Origin: Gossypium raimondii
Lineage: Eukaryota > Streptophyta > Magnoliopsida > Malvales > Malvaceae
Reading direction: 5' to 3'
Length of the DNA stretch: 64,000 nucleotides
Assembly: GCF_025698545.1 (NCBI RefSeq)
Contig: NC_068567.1
Span: forward strand, 5,394,001 to 5,458,000
Made by a program: the position numbers and the translations under genes. Under the pieces are notes generated by a model that saw nothing but the letters and a program-made list of their open reading frames with translations, searched no databases and was not told where the DNA came from. This document shows positions 34,624 to 45,702 of this stretch, in pieces. Position 1 is the stretch's first letter. Every line of letters begins with the position of its first letter.

Positions 34624-36242
34624 GAAATGGCTCAACAAAATAAAAAAAAAGTTTCTAACGAGGAAAGATTTGGAACAACAGTTGCTTAAATTGAATGAAG
34701 CTATTCCCACGGATGAGATTTTGGGAGAAATTGTGGAGATGAAACTGGCGCTTAACATAGAGGCTGATAGGGATGAGCTTTATTGGGAACAGAGAGCCAG
34801 AGCGAATTGGCTGAAAAATGGGGATAGAAACACAAATTTTTCCATTGATCAACAACGGATCGTCGACGGAGAAATTGGGTAGAGGAATTGGTGGATGGAG
34901 AGGGTAATATTCATGAGAGTAATGCTGATTTACTAGTGCTGGCCACAGATTATTTTAATACCTTATTTACACCGAAAGGTGTTGGAAACTCGGATTCTAT
35001 TTTGGAAGGTGTCGAGCCATGTATATCGCAAATGATGAACGAGGATCTTGAGAGGGATTTTAATTACGAAGAGGTGTGTTTGGCTTTAAAAGCTATGAAC
35101 CCTTTAAAAGCTTCAGGGGAGGATGGTTTAGGGGCAATTTTTATCAGTGGTTTTGGCATATTGAGGGTAAAGAGATGGCAGATTTTTGCATTGAGATGTT
35201 GCATGGGCTTCAAAACATGGCTGAAATAAATAGTATAAGAATTGTCTTGATCCCCAAGGTTAGTTCTCCTTGTTTCATGACTCATTTTAGGCCTATTAGT
35301 CTTTGTAATATTTTATACAAAATTATTTCAAACATGCTTCTAAATAGGCTTCAAAAGGTCTTTTATTTTTGCATTGACGAAGCACAAAGTGCTTTTGTTC
35401 CGAGAAGACTCATTACTGATAACATCATAGCAGTATATGAAATTTTACACTCAATGAAGAGAAAACATGTAGGGAGAGAGGGATCATTTTCTTTAAAACT
35501 TGATATGAGCAAGACATATGACCGTGTTGAATGGTTTTTTGTGCAAGTTATGCTTCAAAAGATGGGTTTCTCGGATCAGTGGGTTGAGAAAGTCATACGT
35601 TGTGTGACCTCGGTCTCTTACTCTGTGGTCATGAATGAGGAGGTGGGTAATTCGTTCCTCCTATCAAGGGGACCCTCTTAGTCTTTATTTATTTTTTATT
35701 TGTGGAGAAGGTTTATCGACTCTTCTTCGAATGGCAGCTACAAAGGGCATTCTTAAAGGTTTTTGTATAAATAGGCATACTCCTCGGGTTACCCACTTAT
35801 GTTTCACTGATGATAGCCTAATTTTTGGCGATGCAACAGTTGATGGGGCTAAAGTGCTTAAAGAAAATTTGGAGGTTTATGCCCAGAGTTCGGTCAAGAG
35901 ATTAATTTCGACAAGTCTGGGGTCTTTTTCAACTCAAATGTCAATCAGAATAAAAGAGAGGAGGTGTGTTGGATTTTAGGGGTTAATTTAAGCATTAATC
36001 CAAAAAAATATCTCGGTCTTCCATCAATGGTGGGGCGTAATAAGAAGAGGGCTTTTAAGGAGCTTAAAGAGAAGTTAATCAAAAGGGTATCCAGTTGGAG
36101 TTCGAGATTACTTTCTATGGGTGGGAGGGAAGTTCTTATTAAAGATGTGCTTCAGGCTATTCCTTTGTATGCTATGACTTGTTTCTTGCTACAGTCGTCA
36201 GTTTGCAAAGAGCTGGAAGTTGTCATAGCCCGTTTCTGGTAG
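34624..36242 (+). pseudogene. LINE reverse transcriptase region, broken
   Basis: Spread over several frames: 34454-34882, 34888-35229, 35076-35681, 35635-35979 and 35964-36242. Recognisable motifs are MNPLKASGEDGLG, IRIVLIPKV, FRPISLCNILYKIIS, a KLDMSKTYDRVEW box (usually KAYDRVEW) and CFTDDSLIF, the polymerase box, where the usual FADD has become FTDD. The two catalytic Asp residues of that box are kept. At least four frameshifts or stops separate the pieces. Confidence 0.85.
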
Positions 36243-36379
36243 CAAAAGAATGTTCGAAGAAAAAATCTTCATTGGTGTTCGTAGAAAGAGTTGTCTGTGC
36301 TAAAAGAAGAGGGGGGATGAGGTTTTGAGACTTGTCAAAATTTAATATTGTACTACTAGCGAAGTAGGGCAGGCATCTA

Positions 36380-37130
36380 ATGGAAAATCCGGGTTCACTA
36401 ATAGTGCGTTTACTTAGAGCAAAATATTTTAATGGATCAAATTTCATGGAGGCTTCTTTAGGAGCTAATCCATCGCTTGTATGGAAAAGTATCTGGTGTG
36501 CAAAAGAACTTTTAGGCTCTGGATTGAAATGGAGGATTGGATCTGGAATATCTATGTCAATATGGCAAGATTATTGGTTGCTAGGGAAAGATCAACAACC
36601 TATTTCTACGGGCATAGTGGCTAGAATGGAATGTGAGTTTGATTTGATTTTGCAGAATCCTAATCGATGGAATAGAGACCTTATTTATTCAACCTTTATA
36701 GTGGAAAAAGCTGATCAAATTGTGAGTCTTCCTATTTCTATTACTAATCAATCTGATAAAGTAGTTTGGTCTAGTGAAAACTCAGGCATCTATTCTGTGA
36801 AAAGTGGTTATAAAATGCTATTGGATCCCCCAAACTTGAATTTAAATGAACATAAGTTATTTAAGCAAATATGGAGCTTAGCGTGTCCTTCAAAAATTCG
36901 CATTTTAATATGGAAATTTGTGAAAAATTATGTGCCTACTTTTTAAAACTTACATTTTAGGAGATTAATCATTGATAACAAATGTTCGCGTTGCCGACAG
37001 CTTCGTGAATCCTCTACCCACGTTGTTCGTGATTATTTGTTTGCTACGCAAGTTCGGTCCAAATTAAATTTTCAGTGGCCGAGTTCAATTGCAAATTCAA
37101 ACTTTATCGAGTGGTTGAACTAGCTTTTGG
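36380..37130 (+). pseudogene. LINE zf-RVT region
   Basis: The open piece 36380-36946 has the NPSLVWKSIWCAKELL, GSGISMSIWQDYWL and WSSENSGIYSVKSGYKML patterns that precede the zf-RVT domain in plant L1 proteins, then CPSKIRILIWKF. A TAA at 36944-36946 breaks the frame; the following Cys-bearing part (to about 37130) is in other frames. Confidence 0.75.
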
Positions 37131-37348
37131 AGAATTCAGCCAGTAATAGAAAAAATGAGATTACTATTACAATTTGGGCACTTTGGTTTTCTCGAAATAA
37201 ATATCTCCATGAGAAAAAGACGCAAAGTACAGAAGAAGTTGTTACCTTCATTAGGGGTTTTGGTATGGAATACCGGGGTAGCACATTGACTTTAAAGCAT
37301 CCTAAACCACAATCCATGGTAAAATGGATGCCCCATCTACAAGGCTAG

Positions 37349-37732
37349 GTGAAAATTAACGTTGATGTGGGATATTCTGTTGCAAACAAACATCCAATTT
37401 CATGTTTTATCATAAGAAATGAGGAAGTCCTTATAATGGGTTCGGGGTTTAAAGGTCATAACCTAGTTCGATCGGTGGTGCTTACTGAAGCTACTGTAGT
37501 ACTGCATAGGCTCCAATTTCCACTGGATTTGGGATTCACAAACGTTATTCATGAGAGTGATTCAAAGTTGGTTATTCAGAACATACAACAAACAAGTGAA
37601 GATCACTCGGAATCTAGACCATTCACCTGGGATGCGAAGAATTTGGCGAGGAACTTTTCTTCCTATCCATTTCAATTCATTGCACGAGAAGGGAATATGA
37701 CAGCGCATGCAATGGCTGTTGAAGGTTTGTGA
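37349..37732 (+). pseudogene. LINE RNase H-like domain (RVT_3)
   Basis: 127 codons: KINVDVGYSV (first Asp), VLTEATVVLHRL (Glu), VIHESDSKLVIQ (Asp) and a REGNMTAHAMAVEGL end, the pattern of the C-terminal RNase H of plant LINEs. The domain is open but cut off from RT by stops at 36944, 37121 and 37346. The rest of the 3' UTR (37733-38087) shows no frame I trust. Confidence 0.8.
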
Positions 37733-38096
37733 AAGGATGATGATTCGTTCTGGGTTGAAGACGCGCTAAATTCTGATCGACGATTCAGTCGACCACCATA
37801 ATTCCTATTCTGTGATGTTGTTGGGTTGAGAAACTTGGTAATCTGGTTGTCTGTCTCAACTTGCTCCCTCTTCTAGTTAAATCTCTGCTGAAATTTGAAG
37901 GATTTAGCCGTTTATTTTTAGGGGATTTCAGATTTGCAAAGAGCTTGGAAGGATGCAGAAATGAGAAGAAGATTTTTGTTTTGGGCTTTGTTTCTTGTTG
38001 TTTGGTTTTTCCTTTAGTTTTTTTGGGGTTGCTATAGACTTCTCTGATTTGGTTTTTCAGGCCCAATTATTAAACGGAGTTTATTTCAAAAAAAAA

Positions 38097-39148
38097 TTCA
38101 ATATAATTTGAATCTTATTTTTAGTGTTACTTGACACATGTTTTTCCCTCTCTTTTGGGTTTGTATTCTTCTTCTTCTTCTTTTTTATTTACATTTTAAC
38201 ATAATGGTCAAATTTTAGTTGACCCTTATAATATGATGAAACTTAAGGTTGAATCTGTATACTTTTTTAAATTTCATTCATCTATTTTTCTAATGTAATT
38301 ATTTAGTCTAAATAGTTAATATTGTTAACTATTTAAGTCAACATGTTGACAAGTTTGAATGAGTTTTTTAAGAAAAATCTTAATCAATATTTTTAACATT
38401 ATTTTTATTGTTACATGACTATCAAGTGGCGAGTTTAGTAGAAGAATTTTAATGGTGGTGCCTATTGCATTTGAATTTTTAAATTCATAAGGTAGAGAGA
38501 CTAAATTCTAGAAAACAAAAGTAAGAGACTAATTTTAAATGTCCAAAGTGTATAGAGACTTGGAACATATTTTAACCTTTAATTTTCTACTCTATAGTTT
38601 GATAAAACAATTAATCAATCTAATACAAAGCGTGAAAACCATACTAATTAATATAAATCTTATGTTCAAAATATTAATCTAATTTTTCAAAATATAGTGA
38701 GGGCTATATTTTAGTTTTAAGTTAGATCAAGAGAATCAACAAGGTGATTTTATGGTTAAAGTTTACTATTACTCGTACTATTAATCACATTTAGTTTTTG
38801 TACTTTAATTTGATTTTTAACTGTTATCGTATGGTTAAGGTTAAAATTTCAAAATTAAAGAAAATGTATAAAAACTAAAATTGGTAAATTTAAAATGTAC
38901 AAAATTAAAAACTATCATACTAAAATATAAAATTAAATTCACAATTTACGCAAAATACAAAGAGTAATAACAAAATTTGGCTTGAACGTAAAAACCCAAC
39001 ATTCCTCGTGGAATAACGGTGTGTTACGTGTTTGCAAATGGTTTTATTCTTTTTGGAGATTGATTAGGCTGTAATAATATTCAGTTCGATTTTTGTTTTA
39101 AAATTATGATAATTTTAATTTTCTAAGCACTAAATCAATCTAAAATAA
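38097..39148. other. Segment X of unit B, no gene seen
   Basis: AT-rich DNA homologous to about 41330-42310. Shared motifs include ATAATGGTCAAATTT, TTGAAACTTAAGGTTGAATC-like text, TAGTCTAAATAGTTAATATT and TTTGCAAATGGTTT. It shows that units B and D derive from one larger ancestral unit. Confidence 0.65.
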
Positions 39149-40019
39149 TTATATAGCTTAATTACTATATAAAAAAATTATATGGCTCTTTTACCATTAA
39201 AAATCATTTCCACTTTATTGTTCCCATTTTAAAATCAATTTAACTTTGTTAAACTTTTAATAATTTTAGAATATATTTAATTGACATGATTTTTTTCTTT
39301 TGAAATTAATTTTTTAAAAAGAGCTAAACCAATTTGTTTAACGTTACCATAGAAATATGATTTTTAAAATTCAATTAAAATGATAAATGTTATAAATATT
39401 GAAGGCTAATTTTGTTGAATATTTTATATTTAAGATCAAATTGATATAATGTGTTATTAGACCAATAAAAAAACATAAATCAGCTTTGATTGACTAAAAT
39501 ATTTAATTTTGAAAAGTTTGAGGACTAAATTAAAATAATTAATAGTTCAGTGACCAAAATAGACCAAATGCAATAATGTAGTGACCATTTTTATAGTTTA
39601 CCCATTTTTTACATAAATTAATGATTTATCCCATTTATTGAACAGATTTGTAAAAGAAAACAAATGCGTGAGCGGCAGGATTCGAACCTGCGCGGGCAGA
39701 GCCCACATGATTTCTAGTCATGCCCGATAACCACTCCGGCACGCCCACATTGGTGGAGATGGTTCTTCTTTATCTATTTAATATCTTGTAAAAATTCTTC
39801 AGATATTTGCTATATGGAATTTTATAATAATAATTATTATTTTTTTCATTTTCAATTTAACTCCAAACAGATATTTTACTAGCAAAATCATAAAAAGCCC
39901 TTTCAACATATAATTCTATTAAACAATAAATGATATTTTTCTAACAATAAATATTAAAATATTATTTTTTATAATATTTGAATTAAATTAATTCTAATTT
40001 AAGCTGATGCTAAGTACAT
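39149..40019. repeat. Tandem unit C
   Basis: Spacer similar to 5545-6130 of unit A (CACTTTA.TGTTCCCATTTTAAAAT, GAATATATTTAATTGACATG), then tRNA copy 3 at 39667-39748. Segment X is missing after this tRNA. Edges are approximate. Confidence 0.65.
39667..39748 (-). tRNA. tRNA-Ser(AGA), copy 3
   Basis: 82 bases, full class II cloverleaf with anticodon AGA, intact A and B boxes and T-runs shortly after the 3' end on the - strand (..TTTTCTTTTAC). I see no weakening base change, so this and copy 2 are the best candidates for active genes. Confidence 0.95.
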
Positions 40020-42310
40020 TCACCAGTTTTACGTGATCTTGCATTCAGTCATAGTTTTGTTCAACTTTTACTAATTTTTAGAATATATTTAATTGGCATG
40101 ATTTTTTTTTTGAAATTAAAAATTATTTTTTAAAAAGAGCTAAAACAATTTACTTAATATTACCATAATTAAATATAAACATTGAAGAGGTTTGGAAATA
40201 AAAAGTAAAGCGTGAGCGGCAGGATTCGAACCTGCGCGGGCAGAGCCCACATGATTTCTAGTCATGCCCGATAACCACACTCCGGCACGCCCACACCGGT
40301 GACGGTGGTTCTCCTTTACTTACATTGTGTATCAGTAATAGGTTTTTATAATTTGTTTTTCTTTTTGTGTTATGTTATTTATTTACTATTTTTTAAATAC
40401 TACCTCTATGAAATTAAAACAATTTTATCAGTGTAATAAAAAAATATTAATATTTACAAGTTTGATATTAAAATAGCTAAAAGTATATGGTAAACATCTT
40501 ATTTATAAGGTATCAAATTAGTCCATTTACAAATAAATAAATTTGGTCCATGTACTATTAAAAAAATTAAATAAGGTTAAATTGTGATAAATTTAAAAGT
40601 TATTATTTAAAAATGACATGAAAATGATTATTTTTCATTTACATTTCAACTTCAAATAAAAATTTCATTTGCAACATCATAAAATATATTAATTTTGTTA
40701 GACAATTATACGATTCTTTTAATAATATATAGACTAAATTAATCCATCTAATAATAAAAAGACTAAATTGATAAGATTCCTATAATAAAGGGAGCTTCCA
40801 ACTACTTTCACCAATTAAAATACTATAACTAAAATCTGTACCAATTCATAAAATTTGCGCCCAGAATTTTGAATTCGTTTCTCGGTATAATGTTAAAATA
40901 TGCTTTAAGTTTCTATACTCTCTGTACATTTAAAATGCAGCCTTCAGTTAATTTTGTACTTTTCAAATTTAAAACACAATTCTATTGTTAATATCAAATT
41001 TCATTATATTGTATTTGTGTCGTATCTTCATTCATCTGTATTTCGTATAATTTATTATAATAATTTGATTTTAACTATAATTTTTATTTAATAATTAAAT
41101 AATCATATCTATTATAAATTGATATAATCTATATATATATATATATAAAGAAAGCCCTATATGCCTATATATAAAAGGAAGATCACGTGGCACACCCATA
41201 TGTTTCCTTTTTCATTTCATAAAAAGGCTAAATTTCATTTTGGCCCTTCTAATATGTTTAAGTTTGAAATTTAATTGATATACATAATTTGGTCTCTATA
41301 TTTTTAAATGTTATTAATTAATCCACTTGGCACATGTTTTCTTTTTCTCTTTTTGGATTTGTTTTTTTCTTTTTTATATTATAAGATAATGGTCAAATTT
41401 CAATTGACCCCTATAGTATGTTGAAACTTAAGGTTGAATCTATAAACTTTAATTTTTTTATCGATTTGATTCATCTATTTTTATAATTTCATTTTTAGTC
41501 TAAATAGTTAATATTATTAACTATTTTTATTGTTACATGACTACCAAGTGAATTTTTATTTATTTTAAAATGTCACAATGGTGAGTTTAGTAGAAGAATT
41601 TTAATGGTGGTGACTATTGCACTTGAATTTTAAATTGAAAGTAGTAAAACTAAATTCGAAAATAAAAATAGGTTATAAATCTTATATTAATTTTGAACAT
41701 ATATTATTGCATTTGTAATGTTATATTAGATACTATTTTCATATATTACTCACAAAAAATCAGTTAATGGATTTAACAATTGTCATTTGCGTCAAAATAA
41801 AAATTTTAAAAATAATAAAATAAAAAGGCTACGAATGACCAAATTGGAGAAAATGGACTAATCTACAACTTTATGCATAATACATGGCTAATAGCAAAAT
41901 TTAGCCAAATAAAGTTAACTATTACCGCTTGTTTAGGATTGAAATTTTGAGGCTTAATGAAAATTTGACCACTAACATTTGTATGTTTTGTCGAAATGAG
42001 TTTTTTTTTTTGCCATCGACTTTTATTCTTTTTTCAATCTGCTTTTTTCAATAGATCTAATGAAAGTACCTTAATGAAATATTTTTAATAAAATGTAATT
42101 TATTACTTAAATAACTCATTAAGATAATTACATGTGAAAAAGGTAAAAACACAACATTCGTTGTCGAATAAAACAGTGTTATTTGTTTGCAAATGGTTTA
42201 ATTCATTTTGGACATGGATTAGGATGTAATGATTCAGTTGGATTATTTTTGTAAAAATTATAGTATTTTAATATTCTAAGAACTAAATCAACCTAAAATA
42301 ATTAAACTCT
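40020..42310. repeat. Tandem unit D
   Basis: Spacer with TTGCATTCAGTCATAGTTTT and AATTGGCATGATTTTTT, tRNA copy 4, a tail similar to 6290-7250, and segment X (about 41330-42310). It is the most diverged unit and borders the stress-protein gene. From 40295 to 42595 I see no coding frame. Confidence 0.65.
40211..40294 (-). tRNA. tRNA-Ser(AGA), copy 4, with 2-base D-loop insertion
   Basis: 84 bases instead of 82: the D-arm reads GGAGTGTGGTTATCGG where the other copies read GGAGTGGTTATCGG. The insertion enlarges the D-loop and lies in or next to the A box. The acceptor, anticodon (AGA), variable and T arms are intact and a T5 run follows. It may fold, but it may be a poor template or substrate. 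Confidence 0.9.
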
Positions 42311-42595
42311 AAATCCTAAAATAAATATAAATTTACTATTAAAATCAAATTTCGATCTTCTGGATTTTGTTAATTCACTAAATTTAGTCACCCTCTCAAA
42401 ATAACTCAAAAGCCACCAAAATCTCAACCTGTTATTCACAAAATCAAAGCTAACTGTTTGTTAACATGGTTAAACTTCCCAATAGGTTCATAAACCCTAA
42501 AAAATGATCCCATCATAGTTCATGCCATTGTTTTTCACCACAATCCCAAACATCTCCTTCGCGGCGGTGTTGGTGATTCTTTTCGACAGTGGCCA

Positions 42596-43855
42596 ATGAT
42601 GGTGACTTCACCTTCACGGTCACGAAACGTAATGGTGGTGGTTGACCCGACACCGCAGTCGGCAGCAGCCCTCCAGTACGCTCTTTCCCATGCATTGGTA
42701 GAGCAAGACAAGCTGATCCTTTTCTACATCGAAAACCCTAGTTCGTGGAAAAACGCTCTTGCCACCTTCATTCGGAAATCGAGTAATTCTTCATCCTCGG
42801 CTCCAAACTCCATCTCCGAGGGAGCTTTCGGTACCGACGCGGATTTTCTCGATCAAATGAGACGCGCTTGCGAAGTCGCTCAGCCAAAAATCAATGTAAA
42901 AATCGAGAAAACCGACATGGATGGCAAAGATAAAGCTAGTGTGATTCTTTCAAAGAGCAAAGATTTGAGAATTGATCTCATTATCATAGGGCAAAAACGG
43001 AGTCTCTCTTCGGCAATACTCGGGTGAGTTTTCATACACCTTCTTCTCTTTCTATTAACTACTAACTTAACCTAAATTGATTTCAAGGGATGACTAAAAT
43101 CCCCAACCCCATCATATCTGATTTGCTCCCATGATTTTTCAATTAAATTTCGAGGGTCGATTTTACTTCAAATTTGTCTGCCTCAGAATTACCGTTATTT
43201 CTTGTATAAGAAATTATAACATGATAAATTTCTCATGGAAGACACGGGAGGTAATGGTCTTCTCTCCCTTAAAATGATAAATTTTCTATTAAATCTTTTA
43301 AACTTTAAGAAATTTCAAATTAGTATAATAATAAAATTATATTTCAATCCCTAAAATTTATGATTCATCTCTTACGCCCTTTAAAATAATTTTCTGATTT
43401 TACCTCTATTTGAATATCTCTATTAGTATCAAGAGTTTGACTATCTTAGTGTCATCCATTTGTAAAGTCACCAAATCCCTTTTTTTTTGTCAAATTAATA
43501 AATATTATTTAAGAGTATTTATACTTTTTATATTTTGATAAATTTAGAAAAAAAGACATATTAATAAAAAAAAGAGATTTGACATTATAATTTTTATTAT
43601 ATTTTTACATTTAATTTTTTTTTATAAATTTGGGTTCTATATATTTATGTTGGATTAACTCGGCTTCTTTTGTGCAATGTAAAAAACAGAATTAAGCGAC
43701 AAAGTGGGTCACTAAAAGGACCGAAGGCAATAGACAAAGTTGATTATTTGATTGAGAACAGCCCATGCTCATGTGTTGCAGTCCAGAAAAAGGGTCAAAA
43801 TGGTGGCTATGTTCTTAACTCCAAGACCCATAAAAATTTCTGGCTTTTGGCATAA
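42596..43855 (+). CDS. Universal stress protein-like (adenine nucleotide alpha hydrolase fold), 2 exons
   Basis: Exon 1 42596-43023, exon 2 43690-43855; the donor GG|GTGAGT and acceptor AACAG| join in frame to give 197 residues. The first domain strand NVMVVVDPTPQSAAALQYAL (about residues 11-30), LILFYIENPSS, a Ser-rich linker, DFLDQMRRACEVAQPKINV and LRIDLIIIGQKRS are the pattern of plant USP/adenine nucleotide alpha hydrolase-like proteins. Exon 2 ends VDYLIENSPCSCVAVQKKG..NFWLLA, an ending I recall from a plant-specific USP subgroup. The canonical GX2GX9G(S/T) ATP motif is not evident. Role in stress signalling is inferred from family only. Two ATGs lie in tandem at 42596 and 42599. The 666-base intron is AT-rich. 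Confidence 0.88.
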
Positions 43856-44002
43856 ATATATTTGCACTTTACTATTCAATCAAAAACTACCCTTTTCTAT
43901 TTCATCTTATAAAATTTTCAATTTTAACTTCTTTTTTTGTCATGAAAATGTTGTAACTTCAAAGTTACGTGGTTGGTCAATGGAAATCATCGGTTCTTAA
44001 TA
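43856..44002. other. 3' region of the USP-like gene
   Basis: AT-rich; the open frame at 43752-44000 is an out-of-frame shadow. A TTAATA motif at 43997-44002 may be one target copy of the element that follows. Confidence 0.4.
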
Positions 44003-45014
44003 GGGTAATGTTCGGAAAATCATTTAATAATTGAATTTAGGAGTAATTATTTGTAATTATATAAGAGTGACAGTACTTGTAATTGATGGGTCTTATTGAG
44101 TTTAATGTAATTGGACAATCTCCAGTTTTAGGAGGTTAGAATTAAAGTAATTAAGTAGATAATTATACTCAAATTTAAATTTTTAAAAATAACTTTTTAT
44201 AACAAATTATAAAAATTGCATTATGAGCATAGATACGTATAAATGTTTGGGATGGTTATGGCTAAAAATTCTTATGTTATAAATACTAAAATTATATTAT
44301 AAAAATAATTTGTGTATTTTATAAAGTTAAAAAATTATAAGGTCAATGCTAATTATGCAAACAGAAAATGTTTTCTTACAATGTATTATGGGGTATGATA
44401 CCAATTGAGAAAATGGTATAAGATACAAGCACCATAGACAACTCGCGAACTCTTTAAATCGAGACATTTAAGGCTTCGAAATGTGATTGAGAAGACATTT
44501 TTGTTCTAGAAAAAATATATTATATTAATGTCACTATAGTATAACATAAAAGATAAGCTTGAATCGTCTTAGCATGTTGCATATTTCATAACATCAATCA
44601 TAAGTGGAATTGAGATTATCCTTTCCTTGTAGAGTATATGGAAGAATGAGATGTTAATAATCTTAATTAATGATACATATTTGAATTCGGTGACGATGAA
44701 CTCAGTTAAATTTCAACAGATGATGATAAGGAGCATATGTTAAACATTAAAAGATGCACTAGAACAATTAGATAAAATTACATATATTGTTTATTTTCTT
44801 ACTATTTTATTAGTAACCGTGTTATTAACTAATATTTAGACTAAAATCATATTAATTTTTTATAGTAACTAATATTTTAAAATATATAAATTATGTAACG
44901 ATGTAATTACAAGTTGAATTACCAAATATAACATAGAAAATTACGACGCAATTACACTCTTATAACTAAACACGTTTAAGAAATTACAATTCTTTGTGCT
45001 GTCCAAACATTCCC
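44003..45014. mobile_element. Candidate non-autonomous DNA transposon of about 1 kb
   Basis: Left end GGGTAATGTTCGGA and right end, read on the other strand, GGGAATGTTTGGA form a short terminal inverted repeat. Internal parts near the ends are also inverted (GTAATTATATAAGAGTG at about 44053; the complement of TTATAAGAGTGTAATTGCG at about 44945). It is flanked by TTAATA (43997-44002) and TTAATG (45015-45020), a possible target duplication. There is no transposase frame, so the superfamily is unknown. Confidence 0.5.
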
Positions 45015-45702
45015 TTAATGAAAATGAAAAGTTATTTTCAAAGTTTTTTACTCAATTGTGAGTGTTAAATACGATATATATTCGCAAAGATATATTATAT
45101 TTTTCTAATTTTTCATGTATTTAATTTGTTGTTAAAGGATATTCTTATACCCAATTTCCAATATGAAAGGACAAAAATATGAATGGTAACAAATTTAACA
45201 TTTAATATTTATATATTTTTAATTTGATCCTTATTCCTTTTTAGCTAAATTTGATATAATTATTGACTAAAAACCTTCATGGCAATCCATTGTACATCAT
45301 GCTATTTAAAAAAATTATGACCTTAATATATATATTGAATTTTGAATTTTATAATTTTTAAATTATTTGTTGACGTAGTGTGACATATAAGATAAATAGT
45401 GACGTATCAACATAAATTATATGTAGATTACCAAGTGAGTTGTCACGCCAACATCATTAAAAATTAATATTTTAGTCAACATTTTATTAAAAACAAAACC
45501 AATTTAACTCTTTTGAAAAGTTAATGACAAATTTTAATTAAAAATGACCAACTTGACAAAAATGTAAATATTGTGAGCCAAATTTATAATTATGACAAAA
45601 AAATAAGAGTCTAAAAAACGTAGAAAAATAGTGCTGTTTTTTTTCCCCTCTAACCAAACATAATGATAAAGGAGAAAGGAGAGAAAGAAAACTACATCAT
45701 TT
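45015..45702. other. Intergenic DNA between USP-like and SEC20 genes
   Basis: AT-rich, no coding frame seen. The last 100 bases are the probable 3' UTR of SEC20, which is read from the right. Confidence 0.6.

Larger units (their letters stand above)
32520..38096 (+). mobile_element. Full-length but decayed L1-type LINE (copy B)
   Basis: The order ORF1 (DUF4283 + zinc knuckle), AP-type endonuclease, reverse transcriptase, zf-RVT and RNase H, ending in a nine-base poly-A (38088-38096), defines a plant L1 element of about 5.6 kb. The flanks TTCATATGATTTAAAT (32504-32519) and TTCAATATAATTTGAAT (38097-38113) look like a diverged target duplication. Many stops and frameshifts make it non-autonomous. 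It is the same insertion as copy A, so the LINE arrived before the tandem duplication. Confidence 0.9.
9100..39148. repeat. Tandem unit B, expanded by nested insertions
   Basis: Second copy of the spacer-tRNA-LINE unit. After removing the LTR retrotransposon (10162-21685), the solo LTR (21846-31101) and the LINE (32520-38096), what remains is 9100-10161, 21691-21845, 31102-32519 and 38097-39148. The last piece (segment X) recurs at about 41330-42310 in unit D. The host part of unit B is therefore only about 3.7 kb. The right limit near 39148 is approximate. Confidence 0.7.

Noticed and set aside
43752-44000. 82-codon frame overlapping the USP-like exon 2
   Set aside because: Out of frame with the spliced gene and extends into the 3' UTR.
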